From: Acetobacteraceae bacterium
GTDB taxonomy: Bacteria; Pseudomonadota; Alphaproteobacteria; Acetobacterales; Acetobacteraceae
Assembly (NCBI GenBank): GCA_030041255.1
Contig: JASHOF010000017.1
Coordinates: 1 to 52,742, forward strand
DNA: 52,742 nt
Direction: 5' to 3'
In this document: piece after piece, positions 44,047-51,881 of the stretch
Layout of the letters: every line of letters begins with the position of its first letter
How positions within the stretch are numbered: the stretch's first letter is position 1
Program-made: the position numbers and the translations under genes
The notes under the pieces: model-generated
Database searches by the model: none
What the model was told of the DNA's origin: nothing
The model's input: only the letters and a program-made list of their open reading frames with translations

Positions 44047-44553
44047 ATGGTCACGATCGAACAGGCACGGAGCGATCACCAAATCGACGCGGTGCGGGGG
44101 CTCTTTCGCGCCTTCGTCGCCTGGCACCGCGCGACGCATGTCCAGGATCTGGCGCTGATCGACCGCTACTTCGACAAGGGCGCCTTCGAGGCTGAGCTAC
44201 GCGATCTTCCCGGCGCCTACGCCCCTCCAAGGGGCAGCCTCCTGGTCGCCTTTGCCGACGACACGCCGGCCGGCTGTGTTGCGCTGCGTGACCTCGGCGA
44301 GGGGTGCTGCGAGATGAAGCGGATGTTCGTTCAGACGGCGAGACGGGGCATGGGCATCGGTCGCCGGCTTGCCGATGCCGTCGTCGCTGCCGGGCGCGCG
44401 GCCGGCTACCGCAGGATGCGGCTCGACACCGGCCCACGGCAGGCCGCGGCCATCGCGCTCTACGAGAGTCTCGGGTTTCACCGCATCTCGCCCTACTATG
44501 AACTTCCCCGCGATCTGTCCGAGGTCCTGCTGTTCTTCGAGCGTGACCTCTGA
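44047..44553 (+). CDS. GNAT family N-acetyltransferase
   Basis: A 168-aa acetyl-CoA-dependent N-acetyltransferase. Motif A is RRGMGIGRRLADAVVAAGRA, with the pyrophosphate loop R-R-G-M-G-I-G, and motif B is ALYESLGFHRI. The ATG at 44047 follows GGAGGGGG. The substrate cannot be told. It is a single gene, divergent from the SnoaL-like gene. Confidence 0.9.
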   Translation: MVTIEQARSDHQIDAVRGLFRAFVAWHRATHVQDLALIDRYFDKGAFEAELRDLPGAYAPPRGSLLVAFADDTPAGCVALRDLGEGCCEMKRMFVQTARRGMGIGRRLADAVVAAGRAAGYRRMRLDTGPRQAAAIALYESLGFHRISPYYELPRDLSEVLLFFERDL

Positions 44554-44829
44554 ACCTCCGGCGATTTGTTTCCAGGTCTTGCGGTCGTCATGCTCCGCGA
44601 GGTCTCGCTCTTCGGCGATGCCATCGAACCGATCGCACGGAAGCGACCATTCCGGCTTCCGAAGAGTGACCGCCGGGTTACGCGAAAAGGCCCGCCGTCG
44701 AGGCGGCCGATCCGGCCATATCGGAACGGAATGGCGATATCGACCGTCCCGGCGGGCGGGAAAGCAGGGAGGCAAATCCGCGGCACCGCCGAAGGCCCCG
44801 GGACGTAGCGGCGCCGGCCTCCCCGTTCC
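44554..44829. other. Intergenic stretch before the WYL regulator
   Basis: About 280 bases with no gene. It is GC-rich except for its right border, where the AT-rich inverted repeats begin. No remnant is recognised. Confidence 0.4.
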
Positions 44830-44851
44830 CACATTTAATGTGCGTATTAAA
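44830..44851 (+). promoter_or_regulatory. Overlapping inverted repeats, likely operator of the WYL regulator
   Basis: Two perfect inverted repeats overlap in an AT-rich patch: CACATT-T-AATGTG (44830-44842) and TTTAAT-GTGCGT-ATTAAA (44834-44851). They end 30 bases before the regulator's ATG. BrxR/CapW-type repressors are known to bind inverted repeats in front of their own genes, so autoregulation is likely. Assignment to this protein is inference. Confidence 0.6.
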
Positions 44852-44881
44852 ACTGGTTGCTCTGTGCCAGTCAAGTCCCCG

Positions 44882-45739
44882 ATGAGCGAATCGGGCGAAT
44901 CGGGCGGACGGGCGCCGTTCCGCTGGAGCGTCGGGCAGCGCCTCGCGTTTGCCGCACGCCGCCTCTACTGGGATGGCACGATCAACCGCGAGGACCTGGT
45001 GCGCCGCTTCGGCGTCTCGCAGAACCAGGCAACCGCGGATCTGGCCCACCTCCGGCAGGCCTATCCGGACGGGTTTGCCTACGACACCGTTGCCAAGTGC
45101 TACCGCGCGCGCCCCAGCTTCCGGCCGGCGGAGGCGGATGCCGCATCGCTCCTGACCGAATTCCGGCTCCTGGCAGAAGGATACCTCTCGCCCGGCGATT
45201 CGGTCCTCAGCACGCCGCCGCCGCTGGCGCTGGCTTCGGTTCCGGAGCGAGCAGTCGAGCAGGGGGTGCTGCATGGGGTTCTCTCCGCGATCGGCGAGAA
45301 GGTGGCGCTGGCGGCCCGCTACGTCTCCTTTCAGAGGCCGGGAATCTCCCGCCGCGTGCTATCGCCCCATGCCCTCGTGTTCGACGGCTTCCGTTGGCAT
45401 GTCCGCGCGCATGATGCCGGCGATGACTGCTTCAAGGACTTCGTGATCGCCCGGCTTTCAGACCTCCGGGCGAGCGGCAAGCCCGGTCGGGCAGCCGAGG
45501 CGGACCTCGCGTGGCAGCGGCAGGTGACGCTGGTGATCGCTCCCCACCCCGCGCTCGACCCGCACCAGCGGCAGGTGATCGCCCGGGACTACGGGATGGA
45601 GCGCGGGCGCCTGCGGGTAGCGGTGCGCCAGGCGGTGCTGTTCTACGTGCGGCGGCGGTTCGGGCTCACCGAAGGCCACGAACAGCGCCCGCCGCAGGAG
45701 CAGCACATCGTGCTCGAGAAGTTGATCGAGGGCACCTGA
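44882..45739 (+). CDS. WYL-domain transcriptional regulator (BrxR/CapW-like)
   Basis: A 285-aa regulator with an N-terminal winged helix and a WYL domain. The start RWSVGQRLAFAARRLYWDGT then INREDLVRRFGVSQNQATAD is the pattern of BrxR/CapW repressors of phage-defence loci, and RVLSPHALVFDGFRWHVRAH is the WYL part, which senses a ligand. The C-terminal region (about 205-285) is the extension typical of this group. The ATG at 44882 has only a weak ribosome-binding site; a GTG at 44864 is an alternative. Nearest defence-like genes are the BrxD-type cassette 3.6 kb to the left, on the other strand and beyond housekeeping genes. Confidence 0.82.
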   Translation: MSESGESGGRAPFRWSVGQRLAFAARRLYWDGTINREDLVRRFGVSQNQATADLAHLRQAYPDGFAYDTVAKCYRARPSFRPAEADAASLLTEFRLLAEGYLSPGDSVLSTPPPLALASVPERAVEQGVLHGVLSAIGEKVALAARYVSFQRPGISRRVLSPHALVFDGFRWHVRAHDAGDDCFKDFVIARLSDLRASGKPGRAAEADLAWQRQVTLVIAPHPALDPHQRQVIARDYGMERGRLRVAVRQAVLFYVRRRFGLTEGHEQRPPQEQHIVLEKLIEGT

Positions 45740-45770
45740 GGCGACCGCGCTGCCGGCAGCGCAAGCCGCG

Positions 45771-46343
45771 TCACGTGCGTTCGATCGTCTGCGCCGCTTC
45801 GTCGAGAATGCCGATGACGCGCCTGAGCTCCTCTTCGGACAACCGGCCCCGGGCCAGGCGAAGGCGCAGCGCCGTGCGCAGATTGTGCATCGCGCGAAAC
45901 AACTGGGCACGCCCGGCCGCACCTCCGGCACCGGCCTCCGCCATGCGGGCAAAAATGGCGCCGACCTCGGTTTCGTTCTCGGCCAGAAAGCGCTGGCCTG
46001 CCTCGGTGATCGCGTAGCGTTTCTTGCCACCCTCTCCGGCAGTTTCAGCGCCACCGGGAGCAAGGCGGATCAGATCCTGCTCCTCGAGCAGGGTCAGGGT
46101 GGGATAGATCACGCCCGGGCTCGGAGTGTAGGCGCCGCCCAGGCGGCCCTCGATCTCCTTGATCAGCTCGTAGCCGTGCCGCGGCTGGTCGGCGATCAGG
46201 CGCAGGATGACAAGGCGCAGAGCACCTTGGCCGAACATCCGCCCGCCCCCATGGCCGTAGCGGGCGCGGAACATGGCCCGCATGTAGCGGCGCCCGGGGT
46301 GGCAGCAGCCATAGGACTCGTCGGAAGTGGGGTTGGCGTACAT
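45771..46343 (-). CDS. PadR family transcriptional regulator
   Basis: A 190-aa repressor. The PadR winged helix is clear: ALRLVILRLIADQPRHGYEL, IKEIEGRLGGAYTPSPGVIY, PTLTLLEEQDLIRL, with the wing containing GKKRYAITEAGQRFLAE. The N-terminus is Gly/His/Cys-containing (SYGCCHPGRR; GHGGGRMFG), possibly a metal or redox site. The C-terminal helices make the dimer interface. The ATG at 46343 follows AGGAG. An AT-rich palindromic block upstream is its likely operator. It may control the aldo/keto reductase gene behind it on the same strand or only itself. Confidence 0.9.
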   Translation of the reverse strand: MYANPTSDESYGCCHPGRRYMRAMFRARYGHGGGRMFGQGALRLVILRLIADQPRHGYELIKEIEGRLGGAYTPSPGVIYPTLTLLEEQDLIRLAPGGAETAGEGGKKRYAITEAGQRFLAENETEVGAIFARMAEAGAGGAAGRAQLFRAMHNLRTALRLRLARGRLSEEELRRVIGILDEAAQTIERT

Positions 46344-46367
46344 GGAAGCTCCTGGAGAAGCAGTTTC

Positions 46368-46392
46368 GATATATCTATAGATAAGATATATC
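46368..46392 (-). promoter_or_regulatory. Likely PadR operator
   Basis: GATATATC-N9-GATATATC, with the self-complementary TATCTATAGATA in between, lies 25-50 bases upstream of the padR start. GATATATC is itself a palindrome, so the block is symmetric. PadR proteins often bind ATAT-rich dyads in their own promoters; the patch is the most AT-rich in this neighbourhood. Confidence 0.7.
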
Positions 46393-46420
46393 ATCGGCAT
46401 GTCAAGACCGTTCGGTCGCC

Positions 46421-47359
46421 TCAGGTGGTCAGGCGGTCGATCTCGGCCAGATCCTCGGCCGTCAGGCGCCAGCCGCCCGCTATCGCATTCTGCCCGACCT
46501 GCTCCGGCGTGCTCGCCCCGGCGATGACCGAGGCCGTGACGGGGCGGCCAAGCAGCCAGGAAATGGCCAGTTCGAGCAGGGTGTGGCCGCGCGCGGCGGC
46601 GAATTCCGAGAGCTTTTCGGCGCGCAGCCAGTTGGCGTCACCGAGGAACCTGCGACGCAAATTCTCCATTTTGGCAAGCCGCGTGCCGGCGGGAAGTGCC
46701 ATGTCGCGCCGGTACTTTCCGCTCAGGAGGCCCGACGCCAGCGGGAAATACGGCACCAGTCCCAGCCCGAAATGCTCGACCGCGGGGATCAGTTCGGCCT
46801 CTATCCATCTGACAACGAGGGAATATTCGTCCTGGCAGCAGATGAAGCCGGCAATGCCGAGTGCGCGCGCGGTGCCCTGTGCCTCGGCGACCTGCCAAGC
46901 CGGGAGATTGGAGCAGCCGACATAGCGAATCTTGCCGGCCCGCACGAGATCGTCGAGCGCCCCGAGCGTTTCCTCGATCGGGGTCAGCGGATCCGGCTGG
47001 TGCAGCTGGTAGAGGTCGATCCAGTCGGTGGCAAGGCGCTCCAGGCTGGCCTCCACTGCCTGAAAAATATAGCGCCGCGATGCGCCCTGAAGCCTGCCCG
47101 AATCGTCCATCGGCAACGCGAACTTGGTGGCGAGCACGATCTCCTTCCGCCGTTCGCCCAGAATCCGGCCGAGGCAGGTCTCGGAGCCGCCGCGTTCACC
47201 GTACACGTCCGCGGTATCGAAAAAGGTGATGCCGGAATCCAGCGCCTTGTGAACGACGCGACGTGCTGCCTCGAGGTCGATCCGGCCGCCGAAATTGTTG
47301 CAGCCGAGCCCGATCGCGGAGACCCGAAGGCCGGAGCGGCCGAGATTGCGCAGTTCCAT
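46421..47359 (-). CDS. Aldo/keto reductase
   Basis: A 312-aa NADPH-dependent oxidoreductase of the AKR superfamily. The catalytic tetrad can be read: Asp and Tyr in FFDTADVYGERGGSETCLGR, Lys in VLATKFAL, and His in DLYQLHQPDPLTP. The nucleotide-binding C-terminal part is ASVIAGASTPEQVGQN. The substrate is unknown. It lies upstream of padR on the same strand, separated by the PadR operator, and is preceded by the S24-like repressor gene after 40 bases. Confidence 0.92.
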   Translation of the reverse strand: MELRNLGRSGLRVSAIGLGCNNFGGRIDLEAARRVVHKALDSGITFFDTADVYGERGGSETCLGRILGERRKEIVLATKFALPMDDSGRLQGASRRYIFQAVEASLERLATDWIDLYQLHQPDPLTPIEETLGALDDLVRAGKIRYVGCSNLPAWQVAEAQGTARALGIAGFICCQDEYSLVVRWIEAELIPAVEHFGLGLVPYFPLASGLLSGKYRRDMALPAGTRLAKMENLRRRFLGDANWLRAEKLSEFAAARGHTLLELAISWLLGRPVTASVIAGASTPEQVGQNAIAGGWRLTAEDLAEIDRLTT

Positions 47360-47399
47360 GTCGATTCTTTCCGGATGCCGTCCGCAGGGACGTGGCGTC

Positions 47400-48044
47400 T
47401 TACTGGCTGGCCCAGACGATGCGATGCAGGAACGCGACCTCGGACGGATCGACCGGAAATTCGGCCGGCGCGGGAAAGAGACGGCGAAGCACGAGGCGCC
47501 GCGCCGCGCGTTCGATCAGTTCGCGCACCACGAGCGCGCCCTGCGCAAGCCGTACCACGACGCGGTCGCCATGGCGGATCGGCGCCGCCGGCGAGGCGAT
47601 GACGATATCGCCGATGCGGAAGACCGGTGCCATCTCGTCGTCTGCCAATGCCACCGCGTAGGCGGCGGGATCGCCAACTCCAGGTAACGGAATCTCGGTT
47701 GCGGCGCCGCCAACGGGGCGGCCGGTGGCGTCGAAGAAGCCTTCCGCTTCGGCGGGGTTCGACAACAGCGGAAGGCGCCGGGCTCCGCTGCGGGGAGAGG
47801 AGGTGGGGAGCGCACGCGCCCCGCTGACCAGCGCTGTGAAGGCATCGATCGGGGTCCGGGTCGCCTCCAGCACCTTGGCCAGGCTTTCCGTACTCGGCCA
47901 ACGGGCGCGGCCGTCCGGCAGGCGGCGCTTGGCGGGCGTAAAGGTGGTGGGGTCGAGCCCTGCGCGACGGGCGAGACCGGAGACCGAAAGGCCGTGTTCG
48001 GCCGCGAGCGTGTCGAGCGCTCGCCAGATGTCCTTGTGCTGCAT
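47400..48044 (-). CDS. HTH regulator with S24/LexA-like C-terminal domain lacking catalytic residues
   Basis: A 214-aa regulator with an XRE-like N-terminus (MQHKDIWRALDTLAAEHGLS then VSGLARRAGLDPTTF) and a C-terminal LexA/CI-like fold (EIPLPGVGDPAAYAVALADD, then EMAPVFRIGDIVIASP). In active S24 proteins the serine sits in GDSM; here the place reads DDEM. The lysine expected in the last strand is represented by VVREL. Autocleavage is therefore unlikely and the domain probably serves dimerisation or sensing. The ATG at 48044 gives the normal family start; an open frame to 48080 is ignored. Confidence 0.82.
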   Translation of the reverse strand: MQHKDIWRALDTLAAEHGLSVSGLARRAGLDPTTFTPAKRRLPDGRARWPSTESLAKVLEATRTPIDAFTALVSGARALPTSSPRSGARRLPLLSNPAEAEGFFDATGRPVGGAATEIPLPGVGDPAAYAVALADDEMAPVFRIGDIVIASPAAPIRHGDRVVVRLAQGALVVRELIERAARRLVLRRLFPAPAEFPVDPSEVAFLHRIVWASQ

Positions 48045-48132
48045 GGCTCTCGCCCAGGAGGGTACGGTGCAGGCGGCCAATAGGAGGTTGAAACTCTTTG
48101 GGCCGATTGCGGCGCGATTGTGGCAAAGGCAC

Positions 48133-48426
48133 TCAGTGGCTGGGCGCGGCCGCGTGCTTCAGGATTTCCGCGGCATGCCGGCTTCGCCCGGCGTCGGTCA
48201 TCTCGTAGCGCCCGTCGGCACGTCGCCGGACCAGGCCCATGCCGGCCAGCCGGGCGAGGCAAGGGCCATCCTTGAGCCCATCCGGCCGGCCGGGCGCCCC
48301 GGCCAGTACAACCCGATGCAGAGAGGCACGGCAGCAGGTTTCGAGATACGGTTCATTGTACATCGGTCGGTAAAGTCTGCGGCCGGCGGCGAGGTCCGGC
48401 AAGCGGGCCTGAACTTTGTTTGCCAT
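48133..48426 (-). CDS. Small winged-helix-like protein of unknown role
   Basis: A 97-aa protein. The C-terminal half, DGPCLARLAGMGLVRRRADG followed by RYEMTDAGRSRHAAEIL, reads like the last helix and wing of a winged-helix fold (pattern: LxxLxxxGLVxxxxDGxYxxTxAGR). Both this start and an internal ATG at 48363 (MYNEPYLETCC) lack a clear ribosome-binding site; the internal one would give 76 aa. It is divergent from pyrD, whose start is 45 bases away. No function is claimed. Confidence 0.55.
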   Translation of the reverse strand: MANKVQARLPDLAAGRRLYRPMYNEPYLETCCRASLHRVVLAGAPGRPDGLKDGPCLARLAGMGLVRRRADGRYEMTDAGRSRHAAEILKHAAAPSH

Positions 48427-48470
48427 TCCTTCCCGGGTGGTGCAGGAACCCTGTATACGAGGGAGAACCC

Positions 48471-49556
48471 ATGCGCGAACGAGCCGAGTCGGCTATGCTG
48501 AGCCTCCTCCGCCGGGTCGACCCGGAGCGGGCGCGCGATCTGGCTCTTCTCGCCCTCAGGCTCGGACTGGTTCGCGCAGACACGACCCCCGACGACCCGG
48601 TACTCGGTGTGAGAGCCCTCGGGAAGCCATTTCGTAATCCGATCGGCCTCGCGGCCGGGTTCGACAAGGACGCCGCAGCCGCCCTTTCGCTGATGCGGCT
48701 TGGCTTCGGTTCCGTTGAAGTGGGCAGTGTCACGCCGCTGGCGCAGATTGGCTCCCCGCGCCCCCGCGTTTTCCGTCTGGTCGAAGATCGCGCCGTGGTT
48801 AACCGCATGGGCATGAACAGTCAGGGCATCGAGCGAGTCCGCTCGCGCCTGGCAGACCTTGGGGAGCGGCCCGCCGTGCTCGGCGTGAACGTCGCCATCA
48901 ACAAGGAGGGCGCGGTGCCGGAACGCGATTATCCGGTGCTCGTCGCCGCTGTCGCACCCTACGCGGATTATGTGGCGATCAATGTCTCCTCGCCGAATAC
49001 GCCTGGACTCCGCGATCTGCAAACCGCGCCGCGGCTTTCCGCGATCCTGGCGGCCATCATGTCAGCGGTACCGAAACGACCGCCGATCCTCGTGAAAATC
49101 GCCCCGGATCTCCAGCATGAAGAACTGGCCGCAGTCGTGGAGACGGCGATTGCCAGCGGCGCGGCGGGGCTGATCGTCGGCAATACCACCACCACGCGAC
49201 CGCCAGGCCTCCGCTCGCGGCACGCGACGGAAACCGGCGGCCTCTCCGGCGCCCCGCTTTATGCGCTCTCGACGGCTGTCCTGGCGCGTGCATTCCGTTT
49301 GGCGGGCGGCCGGCTCACGCTGATCGGCTGCGGCGGCGTTTCCAGCGGCATCGAGGCACTCGGGAAAATCCGTGCCGGAGCGAGCCTCGTGCAAATTCAC
49401 ACCGCGTTTGCTTACGAAGGACCGTCGCTGATACCGCGAATCAAACGAGAACTCGCCGCCGCGCTGCGTAAGAAGGGCTTCCGGTCGGTTGCAGAGGCCG
49501 TCGGCGTTGACGCGGAACGTCAAGTCGGGGCGGGGAGAGTTGCGCGCGCCGCCTGA
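48471..49556 (+). CDS. pyrD: Dihydroorotate dehydrogenase (quinone)
   Basis: The class 2, membrane-associated enzyme of pyrimidine synthesis (361 aa). Family sequences: NPIGLAAGFDKDAAAALSLM, FGSVEVGSVTPLAQIGSPRP, VNRMGMNSQGIERV, the catalytic Ser region YVAINVSSPNTPGLRDLQ, VKIAPDL, and LIGCGGVSSGIEALGKIRAG. The N-terminal helix that targets the membrane is present. The ATG at 48471 has GGGAG eight bases upstream. Its TGA overlaps the next ATG (TGATG). Confidence 0.96.
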   Translation: MRERAESAMLSLLRRVDPERARDLALLALRLGLVRADTTPDDPVLGVRALGKPFRNPIGLAAGFDKDAAAALSLMRLGFGSVEVGSVTPLAQIGSPRPRVFRLVEDRAVVNRMGMNSQGIERVRSRLADLGERPAVLGVNVAINKEGAVPERDYPVLVAAVAPYADYVAINVSSPNTPGLRDLQTAPRLSAILAAIMSAVPKRPPILVKIAPDLQHEELAAVVETAIASGAAGLIVGNTTTTRPPGLRSRHATETGGLSGAPLYALSTAVLARAFRLAGGRLTLIGCGGVSSGIEALGKIRAGASLVQIHTAFAYEGPSLIPRIKRELAAALRKKGFRSVAEAVGVDAERQVGAGRVARAA

Positions 49557-50410
49557 TGCGGCATCTCCCGGGAATGAGGGCGCTCGCCCGCGAGTATGAC
49601 GGCTTCATCGTCGATCTGTGGGGCGTCCTGCACGACGGCGTGACCCCCTATCCGGGCGCGATCGAATGCCTCGCGCGGCTCAGGCAGGCAGCAAAGAAAG
49701 TGGTGCTTCTGTCCAACGCACCCCGTCGCGCCGCGGCGGCCGCCGCCGCGATGGATGCGATGGGAATTGCCGGCGCGCTCTATGACGGCGTGATGACGAG
49801 CGGGGAGGCAACGTGGCGCATGTTGCGGGATCGCGATGATCCGTGGTTCGCAGCCCTCGGGCGGCGCGTCTTTCATCTCGGCCCGGAGCGCGATCGCAAC
49901 GTGATCGAAGGTCTCGATTACCAGCGCGTGGAGCGTCCCGCTGCGGCGGAATTCGTGCTGAACACAGGCCCCGACGATGAGCATAACCCGACGCTCATCG
50001 AAGAGTTCGAGCCGGTGCTCGGCGCCTGTCGGGCGGCGCGCCTGAACATGATCTGCGCCAACCCCGACCGCGTCGTGATCCGCGGCGGTGTCAGGGTCTT
50101 GTGCGCCGGTGCGCTCGCCGACCGCTACCAGGAACTCGGGGGCGTTGTGCAGAGAGTGGGAAAACCGGATCCAGCGGTCTATGCGCCGGTGCTGGCGATG
50201 CTGGGGCTGCCGCGGGAGCGGGTGCTCGCCGTGGGCGATGCGCTCGAGACCGACATCGCCGGCGCCGCTGCGGCCGGAATCGCTTCGGCCTGGGTGCTCG
50301 GGGGCATTGACGCCGGGCGGCTCGGCGGTTGCCACGGGACGGCCGGGGAACTGGCAAGCCGGGCCGGGCTCAGCCCGGTCGCGACACTCCCTGTCTTCGT
50401 GTGGGAGTGA
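49556..50410 (+). CDS. HAD superfamily class IIA hydrolase (TIGR01459-like)
   Basis: A 284-aa HAD phosphatase of the NagD/class IIA subgroup. Motif I is [12 protein letters not shown] (nucleophile Asp replaced in pattern DxWGV typical of this subgroup), the class II cap is in the middle, [11 protein letters not shown] is motif [11 protein letters not shown] motif III, and [19 protein letters not shown] motif IV. It is translationally coupled to pyrD. Its 3' end overlaps glpK, on the opposite strand, by 41 bases. The substrate is unknown. Confidence 0.87.
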   Translation: MRHLPGMRALAREYDGFIVDLWGVLHDGVTPYPGAIECLARLRQAAKKVVLLSNAPRRAAAAAAAMDAMGIAGALYDGVMTSGEATWRMLRDRDDPWFAALGRRVFHLGPERDRNVIEGLDYQRVERPAAAEFVLNTGPDDEHNPTLIEEFEPVLGACRAARLNMICANPDRVVIRGGVRVLCAGALADRYQELGGVVQRVGKPDPAVYAPVLAMLGLPRERVLAVGDALETDIAGAAAAGIASAWVLGGIDAGRLGGCHGTAGELASRAGLSPVATLPVFVWE

Positions 50411-51872
50411 GTGCGCGATGCACGGCCTCCTGCCAATCCGCGATGCGGCGGCTTCGTTCCGCCGCCGCCATGGTCGGCGTGAAGCGGCGCTCCGCGACCC
50501 AGCTTTCCGCAAAGCGAGCGGGCTCCGGACAAAGGCCGGCGTTCAGGCCAGCGAGATAGGCCGCGCCACGCGCCGTCGTTTCGGTGATCGCCGGCCGATC
50601 GACCGCAGCACCGGTGATGTCGGCCAGGAACTGCATCGTCCAGTCGGAGGCTGCCATGCCGCCATCGACGCGCAGCACCGTCTCGGGCCAGCCACCGAGG
50701 TCTCCTGCCATCGCCGTCAGCAGGTCGGCGGTCTGGAACCCCACGCTTTCGAGCGCCGCGCGGGCGATCGCCGCCCGTCCGGTTGCGCGTGTCATACCGA
50801 ACAGCGCACCCCGCGCTTCGGGATCCCACCAGGGCGCGCCGAGGCCGGTGAAAGCGGGCACGAAGGAGACCCCGGAATCGGCCGGCGCCTGTGCCGCAAG
50901 CCGGCCCGCCTCGGCAGCGGTCGCAATCACGCCGAGTTCGTCACGCAGCCATTGCACGGCGGTGCCGGCGTTGAATATCGCCCCTTCCAGCGCGTAGGTG
51001 CGCCGGCCTGCAAGCTGCCATGCCACCGTCGAAATGAGCCGGTTCCTCGAGGCAACCGGCCGCTCAGCGGTGTTGAGCAGGAGGAACGCGCCGGTTCCGT
51101 ACGTGGCCTTGGCCATGCCGGGTGCTATGCAGGCCTGGCCGAGTGTCGCCGCCTGCTGATCGCCGGCGATGCCGCCGATTCGTATTCTTCCGCCCGGAAG
51201 CCGGGTGGTGCCGAAATCAGCGGCAGAATCGCGGATCTCGGGCAGCACCGCGCGGGGGATGCCGAACAGGCGCAGCAACTCGTCATCCCACTCGCCCTTG
51301 TGCAGGTCGTAAAGAAGCGTGCGCGAGGCGTTGGTCGCATCGGTCGCGTGCACCGCGCCTGCGGTGAGGCGGAACAGCAGGAAGCAGTCGATGGTGCCGA
51401 ATGCGAGCCGCCCGGCCTCGGCAGCCGTTCTCGCGCCTTCGACATGATCGAGCAGCCAGGCCAGCTTGGTCGCGGAGAAATAGGGATCGAGAACAAGGCC
51501 CGTCCGCCCCGCGATCAGCGGTTCATGCTCCGCAAGCCTCGCGCATGCTTCCGCCGTGCGGCGATCCTGCCAGACGATGGCGTTGGCAAGCGGCTTTCCG
51601 GTTGCGCGGTCCCATAGCAGGGTCGTCTCGCGCTGGTTCGTCATGCCGAGCGCTGCAATCTCCGCCGGCCCCGCGGCAGCCATCGCCTCGGCCAGCACGG
51701 CAAGGCAGTCCCGCCAGATCGTTTCCGGGTCGTGCTCGACCTGCCCCGGCGCGGGATAGATCTGCGGCAGTTCCCGGCGTGCCTCGGCGATCGGCGAAAG
51801 CGCGGGGGCGGCGAACAGGATGGCGCGAGTCGAAGTGGTGCCCTGGTCGAGCGCCAGAATGTACCCGGCCAT
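50370..51872 (-). CDS. glpK: Glycerol kinase
   Basis: An FGGY-family kinase forming sn-glycerol 3-phosphate from glycerol and ATP (500 aa). It starts [36 protein letters not shown] and [10 protein letters not shown] are specific for GlpK, and the C-terminal half has [20 protein letters not shown] and [20 protein letters not shown]. The length is normal. It is 10 bases downstream of the M20 dipeptidase gene and ends inside the opposite-strand HAD gene. No glpF or glpD is in the window. Confidence 0.96.
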   Translation of the reverse strand: MAGYILALDQGTTSTRAILFAAPALSPIAEARRELPQIYPAPGQVEHDPETIWRDCLAVLAEAMAAAGPAEIAALGMTNQRETTLLWDRATGKPLANAIVWQDRRTAEACARLAEHEPLIAGRTGLVLDPYFSATKLAWLLDHVEGARTAAEAGRLAFGTIDCFLLFRLTAGAVHATDATNASRTLLYDLHKGEWDDELLRLFGIPRAVLPEIRDSAADFGTTRLPGGRIRIGGIAGDQQAATLGQACIAPGMAKATYGTGAFLLLNTAERPVASRNRLISTVAWQLAGRRTYALEGAIFNAGTAVQWLRDELGVIATAAEAGRLAAQAPADSGVSFVPAFTGLGAPWWDPEARGALFGMTRATGRAAIARAALESVGFQTADLLTAMAGDLGGWPETVLRVDGGMAASDWTMQFLADITGAAVDRPAITETTARGAAYLAGLNAGLCPEPARFAESWVAERRFTPTMAAAERSRRIADWQEAVHRALTPTRRQGVSRPG

Positions 51873-51881
51873 TCCCCTCTC

